Of a stretch of DNA of 64,000 nucleotides, positions 26,838 to 34,666 are shown piece after piece. The translations under genes were made by a program, and so were the position numbers. The DNA lies in the NCBI RefSeq assembly GCF_000373265.1, contig NZ_KB890768.1:88663-152662 (forward strand), written 5' to 3'. The number at the start of each line of letters is the position of its first letter. The stretch's first letter is position 1. Origin of the DNA: Pontibacter roseus DSM 17521. GTDB taxonomy: Bacteria > Bacteroidota > Bacteroidia > Cytophagales > Hymenobacteraceae. The notes beneath the pieces are model-generated. The model had not been told where the DNA came from and did no database searches. It was given only the letters and a program-made list of their open reading frames with translations.

Positions 26838-27638
26838 ATGAAGAAAACCTTACTCCTGCTCACCTCCACCTTCACGCTACTGACTCTTCACACCGCTCAG
26901 GGGCAACAGGCCGCTATACCCAGGCTGGAAGTCGCCAAGGGAGAGACTTACGTGGTGCACGAAAACAATATACTAGTCGTGGACACGCTTATCATGCATG
27001 ACAAGGCTACAATCAAATTTGCAAGTGACCTACCCGCTGAACTAGGTGCCAGAATGGCTTATGTTGGTGACAATTGCCTTATTACGACGAAGGGTGCCGA
27101 TGGCAAAAACAGTAAAGCTAGTAAACTTGGATTAGCCTCACTACCAGGGCGGCCAGGTACAGCAGCTGAAACCGGCAAACCAAGCACAGACGGTGAGGAT
27201 GGGGGGCACCTTGAATTGGATATGCACTTCATGGAGCTTGGCAGACTCACGATTGATACCCGTGGAGGCAAAGGCGGAAATGGAGCCAAGGGCGCTAACG
27301 GACGTAGACCTATAAGTGAGTCCAACAATCAAATCGGGTATGGTAACAATACTGCCAGATATCTAGTCTCCGGCGACCCATCGACAAATGGTAAACCAGG
27401 CACTCCAGGAGGGTTCGGTGGAAATGGCGGAAACGTAAAGCTAACTTACAGCACCCACAACTTTACACCTTCCTTCAACCAGCCTCAAAATCATCGAAGT
27501 ATAACCATATTGTATAGAGGTGGAGAAAATGGTGTCTCTGGCAAAGCAGGAAAGTCTTATATTAATCACGACATAGCCGTAGAAGCCATTCCGGTGGCTG
27601 CCGTGAAAAAGAACTCACTTGATGGTATAGTTAGCTAA
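26838..27638 (+). CDS. Exported glycine-rich, collagen-like segment protein
   Basis: 266 residues. A signal peptide (LLLLTSTFTLLTLHTAQGQ) is followed by a beta-rich part. Several glycine-rich tracts resemble loose collagen-type repeats: GRPGTAAETGKPSTDGEDGG, GGKGGNGAKGANG, GKPGTPGGFGGNGGN and GGENGVSGKAGK. The tracts are broken by ordinary sequence, so a triple helix is doubtful. They may form a beta-solenoid or a flexible surface layer. The gene is less GC-rich than its neighbours. I do not recognise the family. Confidence 0.72.
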   Translation: MKKTLLLLTSTFTLLTLHTAQGQQAAIPRLEVAKGETYVVHENNILVVDTLIMHDKATIKFASDLPAELGARMAYVGDNCLITTKGADGKNSKASKLGLASLPGRPGTAAETGKPSTDGEDGGHLELDMHFMELGRLTIDTRGGKGGNGAKGANGRRPISESNNQIGYGNNTARYLVSGDPSTNGKPGTPGGFGGNGGNVKLTYSTHNFTPSFNQPQNHRSITILYRGGENGVSGKAGKSYINHDIAVEAIPVAAVKKNSLDGIVS

Positions 27639-27912
27639 TAAAGGCTGATTAACAAAAATATCAAGAGCGTATATTTCCTGTGAAGTCAGGAACCCCAACA
27701 GCACCCGCTGGTGATTTAACCTGTAGCTTCTCACTTTCACTTATAGCACAAGCCTCTGACTTATACATTTGCAGGAGCTATTGCCTTATAAATGCGGAGT
27801 GGCAAATTACTGGAAATTCATTACCTTTAACTCTCGGCCATAAGCACTACAAGGCCTTGTGCCGACATTCATGAGAGGCTATCTTCTCTCTTCTGCTCAC
27901 AGAGGACTACAC

Positions 27913-28344
27913 ATGAAAGTACAGGAACTCAAAACCGCGACAGGCAAACTCTTCCTGACCATCTATTTCGATGAGCAGGAGAACTGGGTCTACAACGACT
28001 GGTCGGGTTACGTGTCTCCTGAGAACGTGGAACAGGGAAGCCTGGCAGTTCTGGCTGCTTTGGAGAAGTACAAAGTCCCTTACGGCCTGAACGATAACCG
28101 CCACCTGGTAGGCCGTTGGGACCAATCCGTGGATTGGATAGAGCAGCAATGGATACCACGTGCCACGGCTGCCGGCCTCCGCTATTACGCCCACGTGGTG
28201 GACGGAGAGTCGTTCGCGGCTGCCTCATCGGCCGATATGCTGAACAGGGTGCAAGGACGGTTCCGTATGCGTATCTTCCAGGATATGCAGGAGGCCAGAG
28301 ACTGGCTCCGGTCCTGCCGTGACGGAGCAGGAGCCGATTCCTGA
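27913..28344 (+). CDS. STAS/SpoIIAA-like small protein
   Basis: 143 residues from ATG 27913 (the frame extends upstream without support). It shows the same spaced pattern as the truncated protein at 2-403: W-x-G-Y near residue 33, YGLNDNRHLVGRW, WIPRATAAGLRYYAHV and A-R-DWLRSC at the C-terminus. No catalytic residues are evident, and a small regulatory/binding fold is likely. TACATTTG at 27764-27771 is a good minus-7 box but would give a leader of about 135 bases. It is followed 76 bases later by the 2Fe-2S protein. Confidence 0.72.
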   Translation: MKVQELKTATGKLFLTIYFDEQENWVYNDWSGYVSPENVEQGSLAVLAALEKYKVPYGLNDNRHLVGRWDQSVDWIEQQWIPRATAAGLRYYAHVVDGESFAAASSADMLNRVQGRFRMRIFQDMQEARDWLRSCRDGAGADS

Positions 28345-28420
28345 CGCCGCTGCCTTAGCCTCTGCGTGAAACTATTTCACGGCTTTTCTACTTTAAGGTA
28401 GTGCACATTCAAACAATTAC

Positions 28421-28705
28421 ATGAGCAACGGATTCAACGTACCTGAAAAGGTGATATATGTTTGCACGGGCAGCAAGTGCAAGAAGAAAGGCGGCAAGGA
28501 AATCGGTAAAACCCTCCGGAACCTCATCAAGGACATGGGGCTGAAAGGAAAGGTGGAAGTGGTGAAGACCGAATGCACCGACCGCTGCGACTTTGCCCCC
28601 GTCATGAGCTTCCAGCCAGATAACGCGTGGCTTAGCTATACCACGGAAGAGAAAGCCAAACAGGCGTTCCAGGACCACATCATTCACTCAGACAAGACAG
28701 TATAA
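28421..28705 (+). CDS. Thioredoxin-like (2Fe-2S) ferredoxin
   Basis: 94 residues. The cysteine arrangement Cys15-x4-Cys20 and Cys52-x3-Cys56 in the contexts VIYVCTGSKCKKKG and TECTDRCDFAPV is that of thioredoxin-like 2Fe-2S ferredoxins, as in the NuoE C-terminal domain. It would carry electrons in the cytosol; the partner is unknown. The terminator follows immediately, facing the convergent ferritin gene. Confidence 0.88.
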   Translation: MSNGFNVPEKVIYVCTGSKCKKKGGKEIGKTLRNLIKDMGLKGKVEVVKTECTDRCDFAPVMSFQPDNAWLSYTTEEKAKQAFQDHIIHSDKTV

Positions 28706-28706
28706 A

Positions 28707-28746
28707 AAAGCGAAAGCCTTTGGATTGCTCCAAAGGCTTTCGCTTT
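28707..28746. terminator. Bidirectional terminator
   Basis: A perfect 18-bp stem AAAGCGAAAGCCTTTGGA/TCCAAAGGCTTTCGCTTT with loop TTGC between the convergent ferredoxin and ferritin genes. Confidence 0.9.
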
Positions 28747-28763
28747 AAATAGGTATACCTAGA

Positions 28764-29300
28764 TTAATCTTCGTAGGTGTTCTCGTACTTGATTTTAGGT
28801 ACGCGCTTGTCAATCTCGTACTGGCCGGTGCCTTCCTCTCCAATCACCTCAAACAGTTCCAGCGCACGGCGTGCCACGTATTCCTCTTCAATCTGCTCAT
28901 TCAGGAACCACTGTAGGAAGGTAAACGTCACATAGTCCTTCGTCTTCATGCACTTGTCGGCAATGCGGTTGAACGACTGCGTTACGGCAATCTCCTGCTG
29001 CAGGGCCTGCTCAAACACGCCTCTGAAAGAATCAAACTCAATCTGTGTGCCCGTCACGTCCGGCGACACGGCTCTGCCGCCCATATCAGACACGTATTTG
29101 AACAGGCGTAGCATGTGCTCCCGCTCCTCATCCGACTGCTTCTTGAAGTATCCGGCGCTGAAGTCGAAGCCATTTCGGTCGCACCAAGCCGACATAGCCA
29201 GGTACATGGCAGAAGCATCGGCCTCCATCTTAATCTGCTCGTTCAGCACTCTCTCTATTTCCTCGGTAAGAGACGTTCTTAGCCTTAGTAAATCCTTCAT
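28764..29300 (-). CDS. Ferritin
   Basis: 178 residues of the non-heme ferritin family, which stores iron as a mineral core. Iron-site glutamates and histidine are seen in LNEQIKMEADASAMYLAM (helix A) and DEEREHMLRLF (helix B). Further ones are in FEQALQQEIAVTQSFNRI (helix C) and FLQWFLNEQIEEE (helix D). Length is usual. The minus-strand neighbour upstream (29483-29869) has a candidate metal-responsive operator, and its terminator at 29438 means ferritin has its own promoter in 29301-29437. Confidence 0.93.
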   Translation of the reverse strand: MKDLLRLRTSLTEEIERVLNEQIKMEADASAMYLAMSAWCDRNGFDFSAGYFKKQSDEEREHMLRLFKYVSDMGGRAVSPDVTGTQIEFDSFRGVFEQALQQEIAVTQSFNRIADKCMKTKDYVTFTFLQWFLNEQIEEEYVARRALELFEVIGEEGTGQYEIDKRVPKIKYENTYED

Positions 29301-29437
29301 AGGTATAGGGTCTTTTTCTTTTTCAAAATCTCAGGTCAGCCCAACACTGGGCATCCCTTTTTCTTACCATCAAGTTAGGTATAATGTTCTGTAAACGGAT
29401 ATAGAAAAAGAAATATGGAAGCAGTCTAAATAAAAAA

Positions 29438-29458
29438 AGCACAGCGGCTGGCTGTGCT
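29438..29458 (-). terminator. Terminator of the Cys-containing gene 29483-29869
   Basis: An 8-bp stem AGCACAGC/GCTGTGCT with a 5-base loop; on the minus strand it is followed by seven T. Confidence 0.85.
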
Positions 29459-29482
29459 AAAACTAGGTGAGAAGAGGTATGG

Positions 29483-29869
29483 CTAGGCGGTGATGGGCAG
29501 CAGGCATTCATGCAGCATCCGGTTCAGCTCCAGCGTGAAGCGGGCACCTGCCAGCAGCTCCCTAAGGTCGCACAATTCGGTGAGCGTGAGCACATAGCAA
29601 CGGTCACAGCCACAAATCGAAACGATTTCGAAATCAGAGGAACGGGAAGGGTCTACCACCATCGACTCCAGGTCTATGCTATCTACAGTCTGCTTCAGGC
29701 GCAGGAAGGTATCTACTTTGAGGACGGAAAGCGTACCGGCGAAGTTGAGCACCAGGCGGCTCTTGCGGTCACATTGGTATACGGCTCCGGCGGCGTTGGC
29801 ATAAATCTCGACTAATTCTGCGGCGACCTGCATCTTCTCTCCTATATTCGCTGTGGCTGTTGTCATCAT
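29483..29869 (-). CDS. Hypothetical Cys-containing protein, possibly iron-regulated
   Basis: 128 residues, soluble. It contains five cysteines, including the cluster ICGCDRCYV near residues 86-92 and VYQCDR near 30-34, which could bind metal. The pattern QC-x-x-x-S-R-LVLNF .. F-x-x-L/K resembles a Bacteroidota family of unknown function (DUF6686-like), but this is from memory and uncertain. An excellent promoter with an overlapping palindrome sits directly upstream and ferritin follows downstream. A role in iron handling is a reasonable inference. The first two codons are both ATG; with transcription starting near 29870, the second (29866) may be the real start. Confidence 0.7.
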   Translation of the reverse strand: MMTTATANIGEKMQVAAELVEIYANAAGAVYQCDRKSRLVLNFAGTLSVLKVDTFLRLKQTVDSIDLESMVVDPSRSSDFEIVSICGCDRCYVLTLTELCDLRELLAGARFTLELNRMLHECLLPITA

Positions 29870-29876
29870 AACGCTA

Positions 29877-29909
29877 CAAAGGTAGGTTCTATTTAGAATC
29901 AGTCCAAAT
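29877..29909 (-). promoter_or_regulatory. Bacteroidota promoter overlapped by imperfect palindrome
   Basis: Read on the minus strand, TTTG (29908-29905), a 20-base spacer and TACCTTTG (29884-29877) match the minus-33/minus-7 consensus exactly. The 19-base imperfect palindrome ATTTAGAATCAGTCCAAAT at 29891-29909 (7 of 9 pairs) covers the minus-33 element and part of the spacer. It looks like the TTTAGAnnnnnTCTAAA class of metal-repressor sites. That would fit iron control; the identity of the regulator is inference. Confidence 0.65.
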
Positions 29910-29951
29910 AAATTTAGATGATATTCATCACCACCTATACCTGCTATACCT

Positions 29952-30326
29952 ATGGCACATGAACTAGAGAAAGTGAACCTGGCCGAGAAGTTCGCCCAGA
30001 TATCCGATTACTGGAACCCACGCATCGCCGGCGAGTTAAATGGCCAGCAGGTGAAACTGGCAAAATTCAAAGGCCCATTCGAGTGGCACCACCACGAGCA
30101 TGAGGACGAGTTGTTCCTAGTGATAAAAGGCAGCTTCGATATGGAATTCCGAGACAAAACCATCACCGTGAACCCGGGTGAGTTCCTGATTGTACCGCGC
30201 GGCGTGGAACACCGTCCGGTGGCACCAGACGAAGCGGAGGTGCTGCTGTTTGAGCCCGCCTCCACGGTGAACACCGGCAACCTGCCCGAGAGCGAACGCA
30301 CCCGCACCAACCTGGAGCGGCTGTAA
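29952..30326 (+). CDS. Cupin-domain protein
   Basis: 124 residues forming a single cupin barrel. Motif 1 is WHHHEHEDELFLVIKG, with three His and a Glu as likely metal ligands, and motif 2 is PGEFLIVPRGVEHRP. It could be a small metal-dependent isomerase/dioxygenase or a sensor domain; no partner domain is present. Spacing from the divergent promoter of 29869 is small, so both genes may share regulation. Two TATACC words lie in the 20 bases before the ATG. Confidence 0.85.
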   Translation: MAHELEKVNLAEKFAQISDYWNPRIAGELNGQQVKLAKFKGPFEWHHHEHEDELFLVIKGSFDMEFRDKTITVNPGEFLIVPRGVEHRPVAPDEAEVLLFEPASTVNTGNLPESERTRTNLERL

Positions 30327-30334
30327 CGAATAAG

Positions 30335-31372
30335 CTATACCTGCAGCTTGGTCTTCCGGAGAATGGTCTTGAGGTTGAGGCGAACGAGGTCGCCCATGTG
30401 AGTGCACTTCAGGAAATCGTCGCACTGGTGGTGCCGGGCGAGTTCCTGCTTCAGTCTTTCTATCTTCTCAGGGGTGGAGATGGTGTCGTGGCGCATGCAG
30501 TCCACCAAGTCCTTGAGGCGGTAACGGGCGGTGCGCAGGCGCCGGAAAATCAGCGTCCGCTCCTCGTTCTGGTACTGCTTCACAGTCTCAGGCTTCAGGA
30601 GCTTGAGCACCAGCTCCACTATCACGTTATTGTCTTTGAAGAACTGCGGCAGGTACATGCTCTTTCGACCTTCATAAGACTGCTGGTCGAAGTCGATGGG
30701 CCGCACCCGGTACTGCTCATCCTCAAAATCCGGCGTGATGTCTATGACATAATTGTAGGAGCGCATGTCGCCGAGCAGGCGCACGAAGCAGCGTTCGTTG
30801 AACTTTACAAACTCTTTAGCAATGCGCACCTTGTTCGTGCTGGGCCGGTTCAGGAAGTCTTTGATGAAGATATCGCCAGGTATACCGGCAATGTGCTCCT
30901 CGATGAGCGTGTTGCCATGTGCCAGGTAGTTGATGCGGTTCGGCGACAGGATGTACTCCAGCTCCAGCCCGTAGATGCGGGAGGCATCTGCCCGTTTCAC
31001 ATAAAAATAGTCGTAGTTGTCGTTGAGCTGGTTCATGATCTGCACCCGGAACGGATTGGAATTCCCGAAGGTGCAGTAGTCGATGCGGGAAACGTACAGG
31101 TGCTCCATCACCGACATATCGCCATCGGTTTTGAGCAGCGCGTAAATCTGCGTCAGCCCTTTGTTCAGTTCCGCCTGCGCCTGCTGGTCAAACATCACCG
31201 TCTCCCACAGCGTATCCTGCCCCTTTTTATCATAGTATGGGAAGGCGTCGGTGTAATGCACCAGGTCCTCGTAGAGCACGGGCAGCTTAGTTTCGCGGTC
31301 GTAATCGCGCAGGTAGGCCCGCAGGCATTCTGAAATAGGGTAAAACTGCTTCTTTTTGGAGATGGTGTTCAA
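30335..31372 (-). CDS. Hypothetical protein with protein-kinase-like active-site motifs
   Basis: 345 residues, cytosolic, no signal. The spacing GDMRSYN (201-207) followed by RPIDFDQQ (225-231) looks like the GDxxxxN catalytic loop and the DFD/DFG metal site of kinase-fold enzymes. The region near Lys126 in YFYVKRADASRIYGLE could supply the ATP-binding lysine. I do not recognise the family; a kinase-like fold (HipA, APH or similar) is an inference from these motifs. It converges on the cupin gene with only 8 bases between stops, and its upstream spacer contains GAGTTAG-type repeats. Confidence 0.7.
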   Translation of the reverse strand: MNTISKKKQFYPISECLRAYLRDYDRETKLPVLYEDLVHYTDAFPYYDKKGQDTLWETVMFDQQAQAELNKGLTQIYALLKTDGDMSVMEHLYVSRIDYCTFGNSNPFRVQIMNQLNDNYDYFYVKRADASRIYGLELEYILSPNRINYLAHGNTLIEEHIAGIPGDIFIKDFLNRPSTNKVRIAKEFVKFNERCFVRLLGDMRSYNYVIDITPDFEDEQYRVRPIDFDQQSYEGRKSMYLPQFFKDNNVIVELVLKLLKPETVKQYQNEERTLIFRRLRTARYRLKDLVDCMRHDTISTPEKIERLKQELARHHQCDDFLKCTHMGDLVRLNLKTILRKTKLQV

Positions 31373-31599
31373 GGAGCTTAGGAGTTAGAGCGTTTGGGAG
31401 GCAAGCGTTAGAGAGAATGGATTCTGATGAACCTCTACGGAAAAGGCAGGAAATATGCTACGTGTTAAGGTATAGAAATCATACCACTTTTGCTATACCT
31501 GGCTGTCTCTGCGCAATTGGTAAAATAAGGAAATCTGGCCAAGCCCCTTTGTACGGCTTACTCTTCCCTCCGTCTTCGACTCTCTAACTCCTAAACTCG

Positions 31600-32337
31600 C
31601 TAACTCTCCAACAGGTTATTCTGCCCGAGCACCTGCAGCACGTCGTTTTTGTAGAAGCGACCAATCGGAATCTCGGTTTTGCCAATGTCCACGGCGGTGG
31701 CCGAGAAGGCCTGTATCTTGTCGAGGGCGACGATGAAGGAGCGGTGAATGCGCAGGAATTTCCCGGCTGGCAGTTTCTCTTCCAGGAAGGAGATTTTCTG
31801 GTAGGAGATAATTTCTTTTGTCTCCGTCTTCACCCGGATATAGTCTTTCAGGCTCTCGATGTACAGGATGTCGGAGAGCATGACCTTCACCATTTTCTTG
31901 TCGGCCTTGAGGTAGATAAACGCCTCCCGGTAGTCCGGTTCAGGCTGCAGGATGGCGGCCGGCGCTGCCAGATTGCTTTTGGGTTCTACGGGCGACACTT
32001 TGGCTACGGCCTTCAGAAACCGCTCAAAGGCAATGGGTTTGAGTAGGTAATCCACGGCGTTGAGGTCGTAGCTGTCCAGGGCGTAGTCACGGTAGGCGGT
32101 TGTGAAGATGACCCGCGGCGGGCTGGGCAGCGACTTCAGGAAGTCTATCCCGTTGAGCTTCGGCATCTGGATATCCAGGAACATCAAATCGATGTGCTCG
32201 GTCTGCAGGCAGGTATAGGCCTCCACGGCATTGCTGCAGCGGCACACGAGTTCCAGGTTGTCGAGGCGCTCTATAAAGGTCTCCAGCACATCAAGCGCCA
32301 GGGGTTCGTCGTCTACTATCAGGCAGCGGAGTTTCAT
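31600..32337 (-). CDS. LytTR-family response regulator
   Basis: 245 residues. An N-terminal receiver domain carries the phospho-acceptor Asp55 in LMFLDIQMPKLNG, with acidic D9/D10 and the later lysine in DYLLKPIAF. A linker leads to a LytTR DNA-binding domain (residues ~140-240, SDILYIESLKDYIRV and FLRIHRSFIVALDKI). It should bind DNA on phosphorylation by the LytS-like kinase encoded upstream at 32604. The pair is separated by a 266-base noncoding spacer, so separate promoters are possible. Its 3' end runs into a GAGTTAG-repeat stretch. Confidence 0.93.
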   Translation of the reverse strand: MKLRCLIVDDEPLALDVLETFIERLDNLELVCRCSNAVEAYTCLQTEHIDLMFLDIQMPKLNGIDFLKSLPSPPRVIFTTAYRDYALDSYDLNAVDYLLKPIAFERFLKAVAKVSPVEPKSNLAAPAAILQPEPDYREAFIYLKADKKMVKVMLSDILYIESLKDYIRVKTETKEIISYQKISFLEEKLPAGKFLRIHRSFIVALDKIQAFSATAVDIGKTEIPIGRFYKNDVLQVLGQNNLLES

Positions 32338-32603
32338 GTTCTATCTATGGCTTTGGCACAAGGTATAAACGGCGCCAGGTGATTTCGTATTGGGTGTTGA
32401 TTTCTCTTTTGGCTATACCTGTAGAAGGACCTACCCCTGACCCTCCCTAGAAGGAAATTATGCTTCTATCACTGTCCTGCCGACAAGGGAAGGAATGAGA
32501 GAGAAAACTCTCCCCTCGAAAGGGCGGGGGATGTCAACCGTTCCCGATTCTCACTCGGACGAGCAAGGTGGGTAAACCATCAAGCAGGCGATTCAACAGC
32601 CGT
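32338..32603. other. Spacer between kinase and response-regulator genes
   Basis: 266 bases on which I see no gene. It holds GGTATA/TATACC words and a C-rich/G-rich segment (CCTACCCCTGACCCTCCCT near 32431, and CTCTCCCCTCGAAAGGGCGGG near 32509) of the same style as the noncoding repeats at 17610-18255. Confidence 0.5.
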
Positions 32604-33713
32604 TCATTCCTCGCCTAGGTCCAGTTCCAGTTGCACGGCGTAACTCTCGGCTTCATCCTCCACTTCCAAGGTATAACGGCCTTCGTAGAGCAGTTCCAGG
32701 CGGCGCTGCACGTTCTTAAGCCCTATACCGGAGGCGAAGTCGCGGTGGCTCTTGCTGGCTTTCTCGAGGCACTTGCAGTTCTCCACCAGCACCGTCAGCT
32801 TGTCTCCCTGCACCTTCACGTCCACCCGAATCCAGGCGTTCTCGGTCTCGGTACTCACGCCGTGCTTGAAGGCATTCTCTACGAAAGGCAACAGCATCAT
32901 GGGCGCAATCAGCTTGCCTGCTATACCTCCGGACTCAGTATAAGTAATATCTACGCGGTTGCCGTAGCGGATGCGCTCCAAGGCAATGTAGTTCTGGATG
33001 TAGTTCAGCTCCTTCTCGAGCGGTACTTTGGCGGCAGCGGCGTCATAGAGCATGTAGTCCATCAGGCCCGACAGCTTGAGCACCACCTCCGGCGCGTTCT
33101 CCGACTTCTTGAGCGTGAGCGAGTACAGGCTGTTGAGGGTGTTAAAGAGGAAGTGCGGGTGAATCTGCCCTTTGAGAAACTTAAGCTCGGCCTCCAGTTT
33201 GTCCTGCGCCAGCGCCTGCGCCGACTGCTGGTGGCTATACCAGTTCTTGAGCAGGTAAATGGCCGCCGAAATAGACACCAGATAGCCCAGATTGACCACG
33301 TTCTTGACGAAGCGGTAGAGCGTCAGGTTGTCTTCGGTGCAGGTGGTGGGGCAGATGAGCGGGTGTATCAAAATCGGCATGAGCACGAACTGCATGAGCG
33401 TACCGATGGCCAGCATCATCAGGAGCAGGTATACGAAAAACTCCAGGTAGCGCTTCTGGAGCAGGTACTGCGGCATCAGGAAATACATGTTGAAATACAC
33501 CAGCGTTATTTTGAAAGGCAGCTCGATGAGCTCAATCATGAAGGCGTTGTAGTAGTCGTCAATGTAGCTACCGTAGAGCAGGCCGAAAAAGCAGACGTAG
33601 CCTGTCCAGAAGAACAGGTGCAGCAGCAGTCGGTTTTGGGTTATGTTCCGGATGTCGGGCAGGCTCCAGGGCCTCACGTCCAGCGCCCGCTCCGCATTGA
33701 GTTTCACGTCCAT
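32604..33713 (-). CDS. LytS/YehU-type sensor histidine kinase
   Basis: 369 residues. Four or five membrane segments occupy residues 25-160. A short helical linker precedes the His_kinase domain with QIHPHFLFNTLNSLYSL, where the first His is the phospho-acceptor. The ATPase part has the N-box PFVENAFKHG and G-box GIGLKNVQRRLELLY. It is likely to sense an envelope or metabolite cue and phosphorylate the LytTR regulator at 31600. The start at 33713 precedes a hydrophilic N-terminal stretch. Confidence 0.92.
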   Translation of the reverse strand: MDVKLNAERALDVRPWSLPDIRNITQNRLLLHLFFWTGYVCFFGLLYGSYIDDYYNAFMIELIELPFKITLVYFNMYFLMPQYLLQKRYLEFFVYLLLMMLAIGTLMQFVLMPILIHPLICPTTCTEDNLTLYRFVKNVVNLGYLVSISAAIYLLKNWYSHQQSAQALAQDKLEAELKFLKGQIHPHFLFNTLNSLYSLTLKKSENAPEVVLKLSGLMDYMLYDAAAAKVPLEKELNYIQNYIALERIRYGNRVDITYTESGGIAGKLIAPMMLLPFVENAFKHGVSTETENAWIRVDVKVQGDKLTVLVENCKCLEKASKSHRDFASGIGLKNVQRRLELLYEGRYTLEVEDEAESYAVQLELDLGEE

Positions 33714-34109
33714 GTGGCAAAGGTACGGTTTCTCAGGTTTAAGTCCCTAGGCAGCAGCCGGTTTTAGACAAGCCGCTATACCTTCAGCCTTAACCGCGCC
33801 TGCCGTGCCACTAACGGTTTACGCTCGCTATACCTGCCACACAGCAATAGGAAGCTGCTGCTGTTGGCGAAGCATGCAACTTTTGGAAAGGTATAGAGAA
33901 CTCAGTGAGGTATGGGTGGCAAAGTCACAATAGCTTTCTTATTCAGAATAGAGGCTTTATTGCCAATACAACTTCTTTTATGGTTTTCCTCCTACTCAAC
34001 CAAATTTTCAATATATTAGCATAGCCTTATATCGTGTGCAGGGGCAAAAGGGGAGACCCACTCCACATATTGTGCAGATAGTAGGAGTAGGTACTCCTGC
34101 TAGCAGGTA
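33714..34109. other. Spacer before AT-rich gene pair
   Basis: No gene. The first half is GC-moderate with several GCTATACC words; the second half becomes AT-rich and leads into the palindromes at 34083-34107. Confidence 0.5.
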
Positions 34110-34118
34110 GTTAGGGGG
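34083..34118. repeat. Adjacent palindromes ending in GTTAGGGG
   Basis: AGGAGTA-GG-TACTCCT (34083-34098) overlaps the perfect palindrome CCTGCTAGCAGG (34096-34107) and is followed by GTTAGGGG (34110-34117). That last octamer is the exact reverse complement of CCCCTAAC at 34667-34674, after the next gene. This is the layout of a cassette boundary (GTTRRRY-type core site, last position off consensus). Confidence 0.45.
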
Positions 34119-34132
34119 AATAAGTAATCAAT

Positions 34133-34657
34133 ATGAAAATAATTCTTTCTATACTTCTCATACTCTCATCTGTCGTTGCCTTTGCACAGAAGAAAAACCG
34201 AAGCTACTATAGTGGGTTAGGGAAAGAAATAGCCAATGAAAAATTAAAAGTATATCTGGATAGTCTTAAGACTTCACTTCTTACAGACACAGTTAATTTC
34301 AAAAGGAGTGATTTAGTGCATACTTCTACTGGTACAAGAAATACAAAACTGACATCACCATTGATTAAAGTCAATGGCAAGTTCTCTTACAAACTGGATA
34401 TAATAGAAGGAAATAAAGTAGCAGAATTTACAGAACAGTTACTCGACTATGAATTAATTGATAGAGTGGCTGTAGTGGAGCCTAAAGCCTCTCAAGCTAT
34501 TTATGGAAGTCTTGGTGAGCATGTCACAATACTAATTACGACTAAAAAGACAAGGAAATTTAACCCACAAGTTGCTGGTTTGGTTCTGGACAAAAAGAGT
34601 GGGTACGGCGATAACTTTAGTCAAAGAAAACAAGGGGAAATATTGCTTAGTCACTAA
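34133..34657 (+). CDS. Small secreted protein with TonB-plug-like motif, AT-rich
   Basis: 174 residues. Residues 1-18 are a signal peptide ending VVAFAQ|KKN. The C-terminal third contains VAVVEPKASQAIYGSLGEHV followed by ILITTKK. This is strikingly like the end of TonB-dependent receptor plug domains (VxVLKxxxAxAIYGxxGxxGVIxITTK), but there is no barrel. It is plainly more AT-rich than genes further away and is bounded by matching GTTAGGGG/CCCCTAAC sites, which suggests transfer. The function is unknown. Confidence 0.68.
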   Translation: MKIILSILLILSSVVAFAQKKNRSYYSGLGKEIANEKLKVYLDSLKTSLLTDTVNFKRSDLVHTSTGTRNTKLTSPLIKVNGKFSYKLDIIEGNKVAEFTEQLLDYELIDRVAVVEPKASQAIYGSLGEHVTILITTKKTRKFNPQVAGLVLDKKSGYGDNFSQRKQGEILLSH

Positions 34658-34666
34658 AAATCAAAT

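Noticed and set aside
27680..27874. 64-codon frame before the STAS-like gene
   Set aside because: Contains a promoter-like TACATTTG box and has no ribosome site or motif; probably leader DNA.
30398..31333. 311-codon open frame antisense to the kinase-like gene
   Set aside because: Val/His/Leu-rich shadow with no domain; the minus-strand frame has better composition and kinase-like motifs.
32631..33767. 378-codon open frame antisense to the histidine kinase gene
   Set aside because: It is the mirror of a clear LytS-type kinase, has low-complexity His/Val/Gln-rich text and no motif; it results from codon bias.
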